Positions 8,202 to 16,914 of a DNA stretch of 64,000 nt are shown piece by piece; within the stretch, counting starts at the first letter, position 1; each line of letters opens with the position of its first letter. The stretch spans positions 1 to 64,000 of the forward strand of contig JABARV010000014.1 of assembly GCA_019186965.1 (NCBI GenBank), written 5' to 3'. The notes under the pieces are model-generated. The model was given only the letters and a program-made list of their open reading frames with translations. It did no database searches and had not been told where the DNA came from. The position numbers and the translations under genes are program-made. Origin of the DNA: Turneriella sp. (lineage in GTDB: Bacteria; Spirochaetota; Leptospiria; Turneriellales; Turneriellaceae).

Positions 8202-9153
8202 ACGCCGTACCTGCCGCAAACCCCATAAGCCCGCTTGTTAAATCGACTTGCGCTTCGACGCCTATGTCGAAAACAAAAAGAGAAACTTCAAAACCGAATA
8301 GAATGCGGTGTGTAACAATCCGCGCTGCTTTGCGCTCAGAAATTTCAATTGTGCCTGTTCCGTAGGGGGTAGCACCAACAGTTAAATCGCCTTTAACGTC
8401 GAGCCCTGTGGTCATTTGCCCAATTTGAAGGCCAAGCGAATAACCAATAAAGGGATTAAAAAATTTAAGGTCATACCAAAACCGTGCCTCTGGGCCAACA
8501 CCCAAATACTGCCAATTTGAAGAAAGGGTAGAGCTCATGTTTGCAAGGGACGCATTCCCACTTACAGATTGGCCATCCTGCTTAAAAGAAACACTCCCTG
8601 TGGTATAAGATACAAAACCCGCAATGGTAAATCCGGGTTTTAAAAAGCCGCCTTCCCAAACATGGTACCCTACACGTGCTCGGTATGTGCCAAACTTGAT
8701 AACGGGTAAATCAGCATCGTTGAAAGATATAGGTACATTGGGGAAAAAAGAAAAGCGGATATCCCAACTCCGGGTGATACCAAAACCAAAATTTATCGAA
8801 ATATTGGGCGCTGGTAAAACACCTGGAACAGTATCTTTGACGGTAGAATCAACGCTGTCTTTTACTGCATAAACCCGTGAAAAAGTTGTACCCATTCCAA
8901 CGCCAACATAAAAAGAAGGAAACGCTCCCAAATTGTCGCGTGCGTTTGGCGCCGAAAGGTGTGAGGCAAAAGCCATTCCTTCACCATAATACTTAGATAT
9001 TGCTGCCGCAAGGTTTGTATATTTTGCATCGAGCGCATTTGCTTCGTCAAGATCGGCGCCAGCAAGCCCTGTGAAATTTACTTTTGCAGCAAGCGTTTGT
9101 GTAAAAAAAATCGCAGATATAAATAAAAAAACAATACGGCAGCGCATTTGCAT
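8191..9153 (-). CDS. Outer-membrane beta-barrel-like protein
   Basis: This 320-residue protein has a signal peptide (hydrophobic core IVFLFISAIFFTQTLA) and a mature part rich in glycine and aromatic residues, with alternating short strands such as FYVGVGMGTTF and ISINFGFGITRSW. It ends in FRF, the C-terminal phenylalanine typical of barrels assembled by BamA. I predict an outer-membrane barrel of unknown function. A small helical section (about 40-65) precedes the barrel. It is monocistronic on the minus strand and shares 11 nt with the methyltransferase gene. Confidence 0.65.
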   Translation of the reverse strand: MQMRCRIVFLFISAIFFTQTLAAKVNFTGLAGADLDEANALDAKYTNLAAAISKYYGEGMAFASHLSAPNARDNLGAFPSFYVGVGMGTTFSRVYAVKDSVDSTVKDTVPGVLPAPNISINFGFGITRSWDIRFSFFPNVPISFNDADLPVIKFGTYRARVGYHVWEGGFLKPGFTIAGFVSYTTGSVSFKQDGQSVSGNASLANMSSTLSSNWQYLGVGPEARFWYDLKFFNPFIGYSLGLQIGQMTTGLDVKGDLTVGATPYGTGTIEISERKAARIVTHRILFGFEVSLFVFDIGVEAQVDLTSGLMGFAAGTAFRF

Positions 9154-9242
9154 AGTTAGACGCCTCTACGCGTTAAATATCGACAATAAAAGGGATAGAC
9201 TCAAGCATGGTTGGTTAAGAAACATTTTAGTATATTACGTAA

Positions 9243-9740
9243 ATGAAAAAATACACTGTACTCCTCCAAAAAATAGCCCAATATTCGCTATACCTTATCG
9301 GTTTTTTTGTACTGAGTGCGTTTGTCAACTGGGTACAGGCGCCCAAGGCTACAAACCAAGCATTTGTGAATTTACCCGTTACAACCTTAGACGGAAAAGC
9401 GCACCTGCTTTCTACCGCGCAGGGTAAAACGACAGTAGTTTACTTTTTCGCCCCCTGGTGCACCGTATGCAAGCTTTCTATAGATGCGGTCAATTGGTTT
9501 GAAGGTAGTAGTCGGGTACAGGCTGTTGCCGTGGGGCTTGACTACGAAACGCCAAACGAACTTTTGCAATTCCAAAGCCGCGTAAAAGCTCCCATTTATG
9601 CAGGGTCTTCCGAATTGCAAAAACAATTTCAAATTGACCGTTACCCCACCGTGTATATATTGGATGGCAATGGTCGCGTTCGGCACACAATGGTTGGTTA
9701 CGCAAGCCGTTTTGGGATTTGGCTTCGTACATGGCTATAA
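9243..9740 (+). CDS. Membrane-anchored thioredoxin-like protein (TlpA/redoxin type)
   Basis: This 165-residue protein has one N-terminal membrane helix (YSLYLIGFFVLSAFVNWV) and a periplasmic thioredoxin fold. The redox motif is WCTVC (in FFAPWCTVCKLS, about residues 71-77). The cis-proline loop is DRYPTVYILDG. It probably reduces or isomerises disulfides of exported proteins, as TlpA/ResA proteins do. It is followed after 28 nt by the exported GH1 protein, so the two may be co-expressed. Confidence 0.8.
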   Translation: MKKYTVLLQKIAQYSLYLIGFFVLSAFVNWVQAPKATNQAFVNLPVTTLDGKAHLLSTAQGKTTVVYFFAPWCTVCKLSIDAVNWFEGSSRVQAVAVGLDYETPNELLQFQSRVKAPIYAGSSELQKQFQIDRYPTVYILDGNGRVRHTMVGYASRFGIWLRTWL

Positions 9741-9768
9741 TACCCATTATATATAAAGGACACAAAGT

Positions 9769-11283
9769 ATGTTTAACCGTAAACTCCAAACCACGCTCTT
9801 TATTCTAGTTGTTGGCGCAATACTCCTCGTATCTGTTGGAGGTAAGCGTAGGGGATCAAAACGCCTTACTACGCAAGAAATTACCGCGACCATTACATTC
9901 CCAAAAAATTTTCTTTGGGGGACCGCGACGGCAGCCGAGCAATTGGAACCCACGGATGCAAGCGATTGGGCAAGCCTTGTACGCAAAAGTTACGCGGGTA
10001 AAGGCAATCCTGTTGCAAACGCCCCCATAAAAAATTTACATAAATGGAGTAAACCAGTAATCCAATACAAAACAGACCACGAAAGAAAATTGGCAACCGA
10101 TGTTGCCCTCATGAAAGAACTTGGCGTTAACTCTTACCGTTTTTCTATCGCTTGGGATCGCCTTTTTCCTCGCTCCAACATGGCGCTACCCGACGCTACT
10201 GCCGTTCAGTTTTACGATAAGTTATTTGCTGAGCTAAAGAAAAACAACATTGAACCCTCGGTAACGCTATTCCATTTTAGTGCACCTGCGTGGTTTTTTG
10301 AAGCAAAAGATGGCAAAAAAGGGTGGGAGCGCAACGACGCGGTAGAGCACTTTTCCCGATTTGTTAAATTCGTCGTGGATAGGTGGGGCAAAAATGTACA
10401 CGTTTGGTGTACACTCAACGAGCCGATGGTCTACATTTACTCGGGGTATATGCAGGGAATTTTTCCACCCCTTGAAAAAAGGCCCAACGAAGTTTCTATC
10501 GCGCCAGTCATGGAAGCGCTTCTTAACGCGCACGCAGCCGCTTACAAAATTATTAAAGATAGAGCGGCAAAAAATAAAATGCAGGCGCTTGTTGGCGTTA
10601 CACAGCATACGCGCGAATTTGCACCGTACCGCAATTACGCGATACTCGACCGCATAATCGCGGGGAAAGTCGAGCAGGCATTTATTTGGGATTTCACCGA
10701 CGCCATACAAACAGGCGTACTTAACATTACAAACACGGATATTGCAAAAACAATTCCAGGACTTAAAAGAACCCAAGATTACATCGGCATCAATTACTAC
10801 GGGCGTTTCTATATTAAATCTAACATTTTTAATCCAACTAAATTTGAGGTTAAAAACCATGACAAAGCTGATACAAATGAAATTAAAAACGAACTTGGTT
10901 GGGCAGATTACCCCATTGGTATGAAAACAATACTCTTAGCCGCAGCATCACGCTATGCACTCCCCATTTATATCCTTGAATCGGGAACAGCCAACGCCGA
11001 TTTAAACGACAAACTGCGGCAGCAGTTGCTTATTACCCACCTTGCAGAAGTTGCCAACGCGATAAAAGACGGCGCAGATGTACGCGGTTATTTCCACTGG
11101 TCTTTAATCGATAATTTTGAGTGGGCTGAGGGTTTTGACGCCCGTTTTGGCCTTGTCGCAATAGACTACGAAAACAACTTCTTACGTAAAAAACGCAAAA
11201 GTTTCGATATATACAAAAATATTATCCAATCGGGAATTTCCGCAGCTGTGTATAATAGCGCCGCTAAGGCGTATTTACCTTAA
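9769..11283 (+). CDS. Exported or membrane-anchored glycoside hydrolase family 1
   Basis: This 504-residue beta-glycosidase has a hydrophobic N-terminal anchor (LFILVVGAILLVSVGG) followed by the GH1 barrel, starting FPKNFLWGTATAAEQLEP. The acid/base glutamate is E218 in TLNEP. The nucleophile is E404 in the segment ILESGTA, where most relatives have TENG, so the surrounding residues diverge but the glutamate is kept. The end of the barrel is canonical (GYFHWSLIDNFEWAEGF). GH1 enzymes cleave beta-glucosides, galactosides or related sugars and are usually cytosolic; this one appears to work in the periplasm. AAGGA precedes the ATG. Confidence 0.85.
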   Translation: MFNRKLQTTLFILVVGAILLVSVGGKRRGSKRLTTQEITATITFPKNFLWGTATAAEQLEPTDASDWASLVRKSYAGKGNPVANAPIKNLHKWSKPVIQYKTDHERKLATDVALMKELGVNSYRFSIAWDRLFPRSNMALPDATAVQFYDKLFAELKKNNIEPSVTLFHFSAPAWFFEAKDGKKGWERNDAVEHFSRFVKFVVDRWGKNVHVWCTLNEPMVYIYSGYMQGIFPPLEKRPNEVSIAPVMEALLNAHAAAYKIIKDRAAKNKMQALVGVTQHTREFAPYRNYAILDRIIAGKVEQAFIWDFTDAIQTGVLNITNTDIAKTIPGLKRTQDYIGINYYGRFYIKSNIFNPTKFEVKNHDKADTNEIKNELGWADYPIGMKTILLAAASRYALPIYILESGTANADLNDKLRQQLLITHLAEVANAIKDGADVRGYFHWSLIDNFEWAEGFDARFGLVAIDYENNFLRKKRKSFDIYKNIIQSGISAAVYNSAAKAYLP

Positions 11284-11287
11284 CCCT

Positions 11288-12463
11288 ATGGAATTTTTTT
11301 ACGCCGTTATACTCTTTTTTGTTGGTCTTGGGGTAGGTATCCTTATTGGCCGATTAAGCGCCTCACGTACAAGCATTGTCGCCGCAACAGAAAACACCCT
11401 TTTGCGCGAACGCATCCAAAATTTAGAAGCGTCGCAAAAGAGCTTTGCAGAAAAAATCCAAGAGGATTTTAAAAATATTGCAAACGAAGTTCTCGTAGGG
11501 GGGTCGCGTAAAGCAAACGAAGACGCGCAAAAACAACTTACAACGCTTCTTTCGCCGTTACAAACAAAACTGGGCGAGTTCCAAAACCGCTTGGAGCAAA
11601 GCACGACAATCCAGGTACGCGACAGCGCTGCACTCAAAGAACAAATCCGTGCGCTTACCGACTTGAACAAAACTGTAAGCGACGAAGCAAAAAAGCTCGC
11701 AAACGCGCTTAAAGGCGATGCAAAAGCGCGTGGCAACTGGGGTGAAATGGTTTTGGAGCGACTTTTGGAAGTTGCAGGACTCGTTAAGGGTACACACTAC
11801 GAAACACAGGTGACGCTCAAAGGCGAAGAAGGGGAATTTCGTCCCGATGTCATTGTGCGCTTACCCGACCAAAAAGACATGATTATCGATTCTAAAGTGT
11901 CGCTTGTCCATTACGAACAAATATTTTCCGCAGTAGACATCAGCACACAGGCAACCATGCGCGAAAAGCATCTTGCAAGTATCAAAAAACATATCGACGA
12001 TCTCCAAAAAAAAGACTATTCCGCGCTTAAAAATATTAACTCCATCGACCTCGTTTTTATGTTTGTTCCCATCGAAGGGGCTGTTCTCGAAGCGCTCGCG
12101 GCAGATAGCCTTCTTTACGAATATGCGTTTAGAAAAAACGTCGTACTCTTAACTCCGGGAACTCTCCTTGTAACGCTGCGCCTTGTCGCGCAACTTTGGC
12201 AACAAGACAACCAAAACAAAAATGCTTTTAAAATTGCCGACGAAGGTGGAAAACTCTACGATAAATTTGTAAGCTTTGTTGAAGTTATCCAAAGGTTGGG
12301 CGGGCAAATGGAAACAGCAAAAAAAACTTACGACGAAGCTTTAAAAAAATTACACACCGGTACAGGAAATTTAATAAGCCATACAGAAAAACTGCGTGAA
12401 CTGGGTGCAAAGGCGAAGAAGAAACTCGCCCTGCAAGCAGAGGCAGAAGACGAAAGCGATTAA
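11288..12463 (+). CDS. rmuC: RmuC family DNA recombination protein
   Basis: This 391-residue protein has an N-terminal membrane helix (YAVILFFVGLGVGILIG) and a long coiled coil to about residue 140. The conserved RmuC domain then begins at GNWGEMVLERLLEVAGL and includes RPDVIVRLPDQKDMIIDSK and DLVFMFVPIEGA. RmuC limits inversion between short inverted repeats and carries a predicted PD-(D/E)XK-like nuclease fold. Its start lies 4 nt after the GH1 stop. It converges on the aldolase gene with a 34-nt gap. Confidence 0.92.
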   Translation: MEFFYAVILFFVGLGVGILIGRLSASRTSIVAATENTLLRERIQNLEASQKSFAEKIQEDFKNIANEVLVGGSRKANEDAQKQLTTLLSPLQTKLGEFQNRLEQSTTIQVRDSAALKEQIRALTDLNKTVSDEAKKLANALKGDAKARGNWGEMVLERLLEVAGLVKGTHYETQVTLKGEEGEFRPDVIVRLPDQKDMIIDSKVSLVHYEQIFSAVDISTQATMREKHLASIKKHIDDLQKKDYSALKNINSIDLVFMFVPIEGAVLEALAADSLLYEYAFRKNVVLLTPGTLLVTLRLVAQLWQQDNQNKNAFKIADEGGKLYDKFVSFVEVIQRLGGQMETAKKTYDEALKKLHTGTGNLISHTEKLRELGAKAKKKLALQAEAEDESD

Positions 12464-12497
12464 AAACTGCTTGGTTTGTCTAAAAAGTCACCTGCGA

Positions 12498-13559
12498 CTA
12501 CGCAATTGTAACTTCTTTGCACAAATACACATCTTGTATTGCATTAAGAAGAGCTACGCCTTCTTTAAGGGGTTTTTGGAAAGCCTTGCGGCCAGAGATA
12601 AGCCCCATTCCCCCTGCGCGTTTATTAACAACGGCTGTAGTAATCGCTTCGGCAAGGTCGGTTGCCCCTTTCGATTCACCACCAGAGTTGATAAGCCCCA
12701 TGCGTCCCATGTAGCAGTTTGCCACTTGGTAGCGCGTTAAATCAATAGGGTTATCGGTAGTTAGGTCGGAATAAACTTTCGCGTGGGTTTTCCCAAACTT
12801 GAGCGCATTGTAGCCGCCATTATTGGTTGGAAGTTTTTGCTTGATGATGTCTGCTTGGATAGTTACCCCAATATGGTTTGCTTGGCCTGTGAGGTCTGCA
12901 CTTGTATGGTAGTCAACCCCGTCTTTTTTGAAGTCATTGTTGCGTAAGTAGCACCATAAAATTGTCGCAAGACCTAACTCGTGTGCACGCTCAAACGCTT
13001 GCGCTACTTCCACAATTTGCCTGTCCGATTCGTGGCTTCCAAAATAAATTGTTGCCCCTACTGCAACAGCGCCCATTTGCGCCGCCTCTTCCACTGTACC
13101 AAACATAATTTGGTCGTATTTATTGGGATACGACAAAAACTCATTATGGTTAATTTTTACAATGAAAGGAATTTTATGCGCATATTTGCGGGAGACTGCT
13201 GCCAACACTCCGTATGTCGACGCTACCGCGTTACATCCACCTTCGATGGCAAGCTTTACAATATTTTCTGGGTCAAAATAGATGGGGTTGGGCGCAAAAG
13301 ATGCTCCGCCCGAATGTTCAATCCCTTGGTCTACTGGTAAAATGGAAACATACCCTGTGTTTGCAAGGCGGCCATGCCCGATAATCGATTGCAGCGAACG
13401 CAACACATTGTTATTGCGGTTTGAAGCAGCGTAAATAGTATCGACAACATCTGCCGAGGGAAGGTGGAGCGACTCTTTTGGAATCGTTTTGCATGTGTGT
13501 TTAAGTAAACTAGCCTCGCTCCCTAAGTTTTTTTCAATTTCGCTAATTGATATTCCCAT
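12498..13559 (-). CDS. fbaB: Class I fructose-bisphosphate aldolase, DhnA/FbaB type
   Basis: This 353-residue cytosolic aldolase cleaves fructose 1,6-bisphosphate to glyceraldehyde 3-phosphate and dihydroxyacetone phosphate through a Schiff-base lysine. The N-terminus and the [16 protein letters not shown] segment are typical of the bacterial/archaeal DhnA family. The barrel strands [12 protein letters not shown] and [11 protein letters not shown] follow, and the C-terminal glycine-rich phosphate site is [10 protein letters not shown] plus [13 protein letters not shown] chose the ATG at 13559 rather than the TTG at 13592 because family N-termini match from there. It is monocistronic. Confidence 0.9.
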   Translation of the reverse strand: MGISISEIEKNLGSEASLLKHTCKTIPKESLHLPSADVVDTIYAASNRNNNVLRSLQSIIGHGRLANTGYVSILPVDQGIEHSGGASFAPNPIYFDPENIVKLAIEGGCNAVASTYGVLAAVSRKYAHKIPFIVKINHNEFLSYPNKYDQIMFGTVEEAAQMGAVAVGATIYFGSHESDRQIVEVAQAFERAHELGLATILWCYLRNNDFKKDGVDYHTSADLTGQANHIGVTIQADIIKQKLPTNNGGYNALKFGKTHAKVYSDLTTDNPIDLTRYQVANCYMGRMGLINSGGESKGATDLAEAITTAVVNKRAGGMGLISGRKAFQKPLKEGVALLNAIQDVYLCKEVTIA

Positions 13560-13689
13560 GGTGGAGTGTCTGTTTTGAAGACAACCTGTCAACGGGGATG
13601 TAATTCGGCACCGTTTTTAAAGGAATAAAAAATGAGGAACGACGCACTCACCTTTCTTGCCGGCGTAGGTTCACTTTTCAATTGGGTTC

Positions 13690-14295
13690 ATGAAACTTTA
13701 TGGAAGCATCACTTCGCCGTTTGTGCGCCGCCTGCGTTTTGTGTGCAACGAGCTGGACGTAAAATTTGATTTTGTCGACACCGCCACCGACGCGGGGCAA
13801 GCCGAAATGCGCACTAAAAACCCGATTTGGAAAGTGCCGTGCGTTGAGGCCGACGGACAAATCTTGTGGGATAGCCACACCATCATCGAGTACATTTCCG
13901 AAAAACACGTAGGCCATCCCAAGCTGTTGCGCACCCCGCAAGGCGCAGAAAAATGGCGTGAAAAGAATTTGGTTACCGCCGCCGATAGTTGCGTTGAGTC
14001 GGCTATAAACGTCTTTTATTTGAACAAAGACGGCGTTAAAGTGAACGAAGTGCCGTATATGGTGAAACAAAAGGCGCGTGTGGCATCCATCCTCGCATGG
14101 CTTAAAACCCAGCTTCACGACAATTATTTCACCGCAGAGAAAAAAATCGGCCTTTCCGAACTCACGCTGTACTGCATTCTCGACTGGATGCGTTTTCGTG
14201 AAATGTACCCCGTGAACGACGACGCGGCGCTGAAGGCATACCTTGCGTTCCATGCCAAGCACCCCAGCATCGCTCAAACAAAATTGCCGGGGTGA
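13690..14295 (+). CDS. Glutathione S-transferase family protein
   Basis: This 201-residue protein has an N-terminal thioredoxin-like domain with a serine at the usual catalytic place (MKLYGSITSPFVRRLRFV). The glutathione gamma-glutamyl site is DSHTIIEYI (about residues 58-66), preceded by the cis-Pro loop NPIWKVPCVEADG. An all-helical C-terminal domain follows. It probably conjugates or reduces small molecules with a thiol. The exact substrate is unknown. It is followed by the antiporter gene on the same strand. Confidence 0.85.
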   Translation: MKLYGSITSPFVRRLRFVCNELDVKFDFVDTATDAGQAEMRTKNPIWKVPCVEADGQILWDSHTIIEYISEKHVGHPKLLRTPQGAEKWREKNLVTAADSCVESAINVFYLNKDGVKVNEVPYMVKQKARVASILAWLKTQLHDNYFTAEKKIGLSELTLYCILDWMRFREMYPVNDDAALKAYLAFHAKHPSIAQTKLPG

Positions 14296-14335
14296 TTTAA
14301 ATACACCCCCTACGCACGCCGATAATTTAAGCACT

Positions 14336-16201
14336 GTGCATAAACTAAAATTGGGAAAGTATTTATTTTTTTTAGGCACGGCGCTTTTTGCCGATTCGGG
14401 AAGTGAGATTGATCCCGTACACAACGTACTCATGCACATTGGGCTTGCAATCCTCACATCAGCGGTTCTCGCGTATTTTGCCTTTCTCACTAAGCAGCCC
14501 GTGATTTTGGCGTACCTCGCCGCCGGTGCGCTCTTGGGCCCGAATTTTGGTTTAGGACTCGTTCAGCGCGAAAAAGACATCGCGACTATTTCTGAAATTG
14601 GTTTAATTCTACTCCTTTTCATGATTGGTATGGAAATCGATCTGAAAAAGATCAAAGCGTCGGGAAAATCGCTCATCACCTCGGGAGTGACGCAGTTCGC
14701 CATCAGCGTTGCGTTGGGGTTGGGATTTTTTGCACTACTGGGTTATTCACTCAGTGGAAGTAAATACGATCTTTTTTATTTAGCGGTGTGCTGCGGTATT
14801 TCTTCGACCGCCATCGTCGTCAAGTTGCTTTATTCCAAGTTTGAGCTCGATACGCTGTCGGGGCGTTTGACGCTCGGCATTCTTGTCTTTCAAGATATTT
14901 GGGCGATTATCGTTTTGGGTGTGCAACCCAATTTAGCGAACCCACAAATTTTAGACATTCTTTTGACGTTTGCCAAAGCAGGCGCGTTGGTGGCCATAAG
15001 CGTCGCGATGAGTAAGTACGTGTTGCCGTACGCGTTTTCGCGCATCGCCAAAATTCCCGAGCTTGTGCTTCTAACGTCGTTGGGGTGGTGCTTGGCGGTG
15101 TGCGCGGCGGCGTTGGCGCTGGGGCTTTCTCTCGAGATGGGCGCACTCATCGCCGGTGTTTCGATTTCAACGTTTCCTTACAACCTCGACGTGATTGCAA
15201 AAATCACCACGATGCGCGATTTTTTTATTACGATATTTTTTGTTTCGTTGGGGATGAAAATCCCGCACCCGATTGAAAATTTATCGCTCGTGGGGATGGC
15301 GTTCATCGTGGCGCTTTTTCTCATCGTGGCGCGTTTCTTGTCGATTTACCCCGTGCTTTTCTCTCTCAAGAACGGCAACAGGGTGAGTATCTTAACTTCG
15401 CTCAGTTTAGCGAACATGAGCGAATTTTCATTGGTGATTGCGGCGTTGGGGTTGGCATCGGGGCACATCGACCAAAATTTACTCTCGATTATTATTTTCA
15501 CGTTTGTCATCACGTCGATTTTAGCGCCGTACATGATTAAGTACAACCACCAGATACAGCTTTTTCTGACGCACTATTTAGAAAAATTAGGTTTGCGAGA
15601 CAAAGCAAAATTTGAAGAGCCGCCCGCATCGACGCTCGACAAAGAAATTGCCATCTTGGGTTTCTTTCGCGTCGCCAGTTCGTTGGTGTTGGATATACAC
15701 CGCGAGAAAAATGAAGATTCGTTGAAAGATAAAATTGTCGTCGTCGATTTTAACCAAGCGGTGCACGAAAAATTGCGCGAATATGGAGTGCCTGCGGTGT
15801 ACGGAGACATTGCGCACGTCGACACGCTGCACCACATTGGACTCCACGACACCAAAATTGCCGTTTCGACAATCCCCGACAATATTTTAGTCGGCACGAA
15901 CAACACGAAATTAGTAAAGCAAATTCAAGACATTGCGCCGCACGCCAAAATCGTGGTTACGGCGGAAAATCCGCAAAGTGCGCTTAAAATGTACGAAGCG
16001 GGCGCCGACTATGTCTTTTTACCGCGCATGTTAGCCTCGCAGCATTTAGTACCTGTTTTGCGCGATATGCTCGCTGCAGAAGACACAAATGCCTCTTCTA
16101 AAAGCGCAAAAGAAGCACAAAAGAAAGCGAAAGCACGGTTAGAAAAGTTGCGAGAGGCAGAAATAGCGCACCTAAAAATGCGCACTGAAATTATTCGTTA
16201 A
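14336..16201 (+). CDS. CPA2 family cation:proton antiporter with C-terminal RCK-like domain
   Basis: This protein of about 621 residues has roughly 12 membrane helices of the KefB/CPA2 type. Examples are QPVILAYLAAGALLGPNFGLG, then LILLLFMIGMEIDLKKIKASG, and the cytoplasmic-loop helix ALGLSLEMGALIAGVSIS. After about residue 420 comes a TrkA-N/RCK-like domain (IVVVDFNQAVHEKLREYGVPAVYGD). The usual GxGxxG nucleotide loop is replaced by ILGFFRVASS, so NAD binding may be lost. The frame stays open back into the GST gene. I used the GTG at 14336; a TTG at 14351 is equally possible. A lysine-rich helical tail ends the protein. It overlaps convergent dedA by 11 nt. Confidence 0.85.
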   Translation: MHKLKLGKYLFFLGTALFADSGSEIDPVHNVLMHIGLAILTSAVLAYFAFLTKQPVILAYLAAGALLGPNFGLGLVQREKDIATISEIGLILLLFMIGMEIDLKKIKASGKSLITSGVTQFAISVALGLGFFALLGYSLSGSKYDLFYLAVCCGISSTAIVVKLLYSKFELDTLSGRLTLGILVFQDIWAIIVLGVQPNLANPQILDILLTFAKAGALVAISVAMSKYVLPYAFSRIAKIPELVLLTSLGWCLAVCAAALALGLSLEMGALIAGVSISTFPYNLDVIAKITTMRDFFITIFFVSLGMKIPHPIENLSLVGMAFIVALFLIVARFLSIYPVLFSLKNGNRVSILTSLSLANMSEFSLVIAALGLASGHIDQNLLSIIIFTFVITSILAPYMIKYNHQIQLFLTHYLEKLGLRDKAKFEEPPASTLDKEIAILGFFRVASSLVLDIHREKNEDSLKDKIVVVDFNQAVHEKLREYGVPAVYGDIAHVDTLHHIGLHDTKIAVSTIPDNILVGTNNTKLVKQIQDIAPHAKIVVTAENPQSALKMYEAGADYVFLPRMLASQHLVPVLRDMLAAEDTNASSKSAKEAQKKAKARLEKLREAEIAHLKMRTEIIR

Positions 16202-16826
16202 CGGGGTTATTTCTTTCGCGCCGTTTTTTTAGGAAATATTTTACTACAAAGTAAAGTATGCCCAACCCAATAACAATCAGAATGCCGTTTTCGACACTTC
16301 GGATAACTTCTACCGCATGGTGGATTTGGTCGCCAAAAAAATAACACGAATACACAATTGCGGGAACAGAAATAAGCGCTGCAAGCCCATCGTATAAAAA
16401 AAACGCCCGAAATGGAATTCCCAAAGCCCCTGCCGATAAAAACACCAAAGAACGCAAACCCGGCATAAAACGCGCCGAAAAAATGACCTTGTTTCCATGG
16501 TGTTGCAGACGGTGTTTAACCACTTCGACGCGCTCGGCGTGCATAATTTTGGCCATCCACTTCCATTCAAAAACACGGTAGCCATAACGCTTACCAATGT
16601 GGAACATTGCGCCGTCGCCTAGCATAACACCCAAAAGCCCAACGGCAATCATCACATACACGTCGGCTTTTCCATAGTACGACATTAACCCGCCCGTGAT
16701 AAGCGTAATGTCTTCGGGGATTGGCAATCCAAAACCGCACAAAAGGAGCACAACAAAAACCAATAAATAACTATAAGGTTCGTGGATGGATTGAATCCAG
16801 CCGACTATAGCGTCGACGTTAAACAT
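16191..16826 (-). CDS. DedA family membrane protein
   Basis: This 211-residue inner-membrane protein of the DedA/SNARE-associated superfamily is implicated in flipping undecaprenyl phosphate or phospholipids and in envelope homeostasis. It shows the conserved segments GFGLPIPEDITLITGG, GDGAMFHIGKRYG and FSARFMPGLRSLVFLSAGALG, the last containing the functionally important arginines. Four to five helices are visible, and the length is typical. It is divergent from the polysaccharide deacetylase. Confidence 0.9.
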   Translation of the reverse strand: MFNVDAIVGWIQSIHEPYSYLLVFVVLLLCGFGLPIPEDITLITGGLMSYYGKADVYVMIAVGLLGVMLGDGAMFHIGKRYGYRVFEWKWMAKIMHAERVEVVKHRLQHHGNKVIFSARFMPGLRSLVFLSAGALGIPFRAFFLYDGLAALISVPAIVYSCYFFGDQIHHAVEVIRSVENGILIVIGLGILYFVVKYFLKKRRERNNPVNE

Positions 16827-16914
16827 GATAGCGGGCGTTCGTGCGTCTTTAAGGCGGCGTCAATATTTATACACTACCTTCTTTTCGGCGTGTCGCTTAG
16901 TATATTTATGTCGC

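Noticed and set aside
14243-14335. Earlier ATG for the antiporter inside the GST gene
   Set aside because: The added residues show no similarity to CPA2 proteins and would overlap GST by about 50 nt; the true start remains uncertain.
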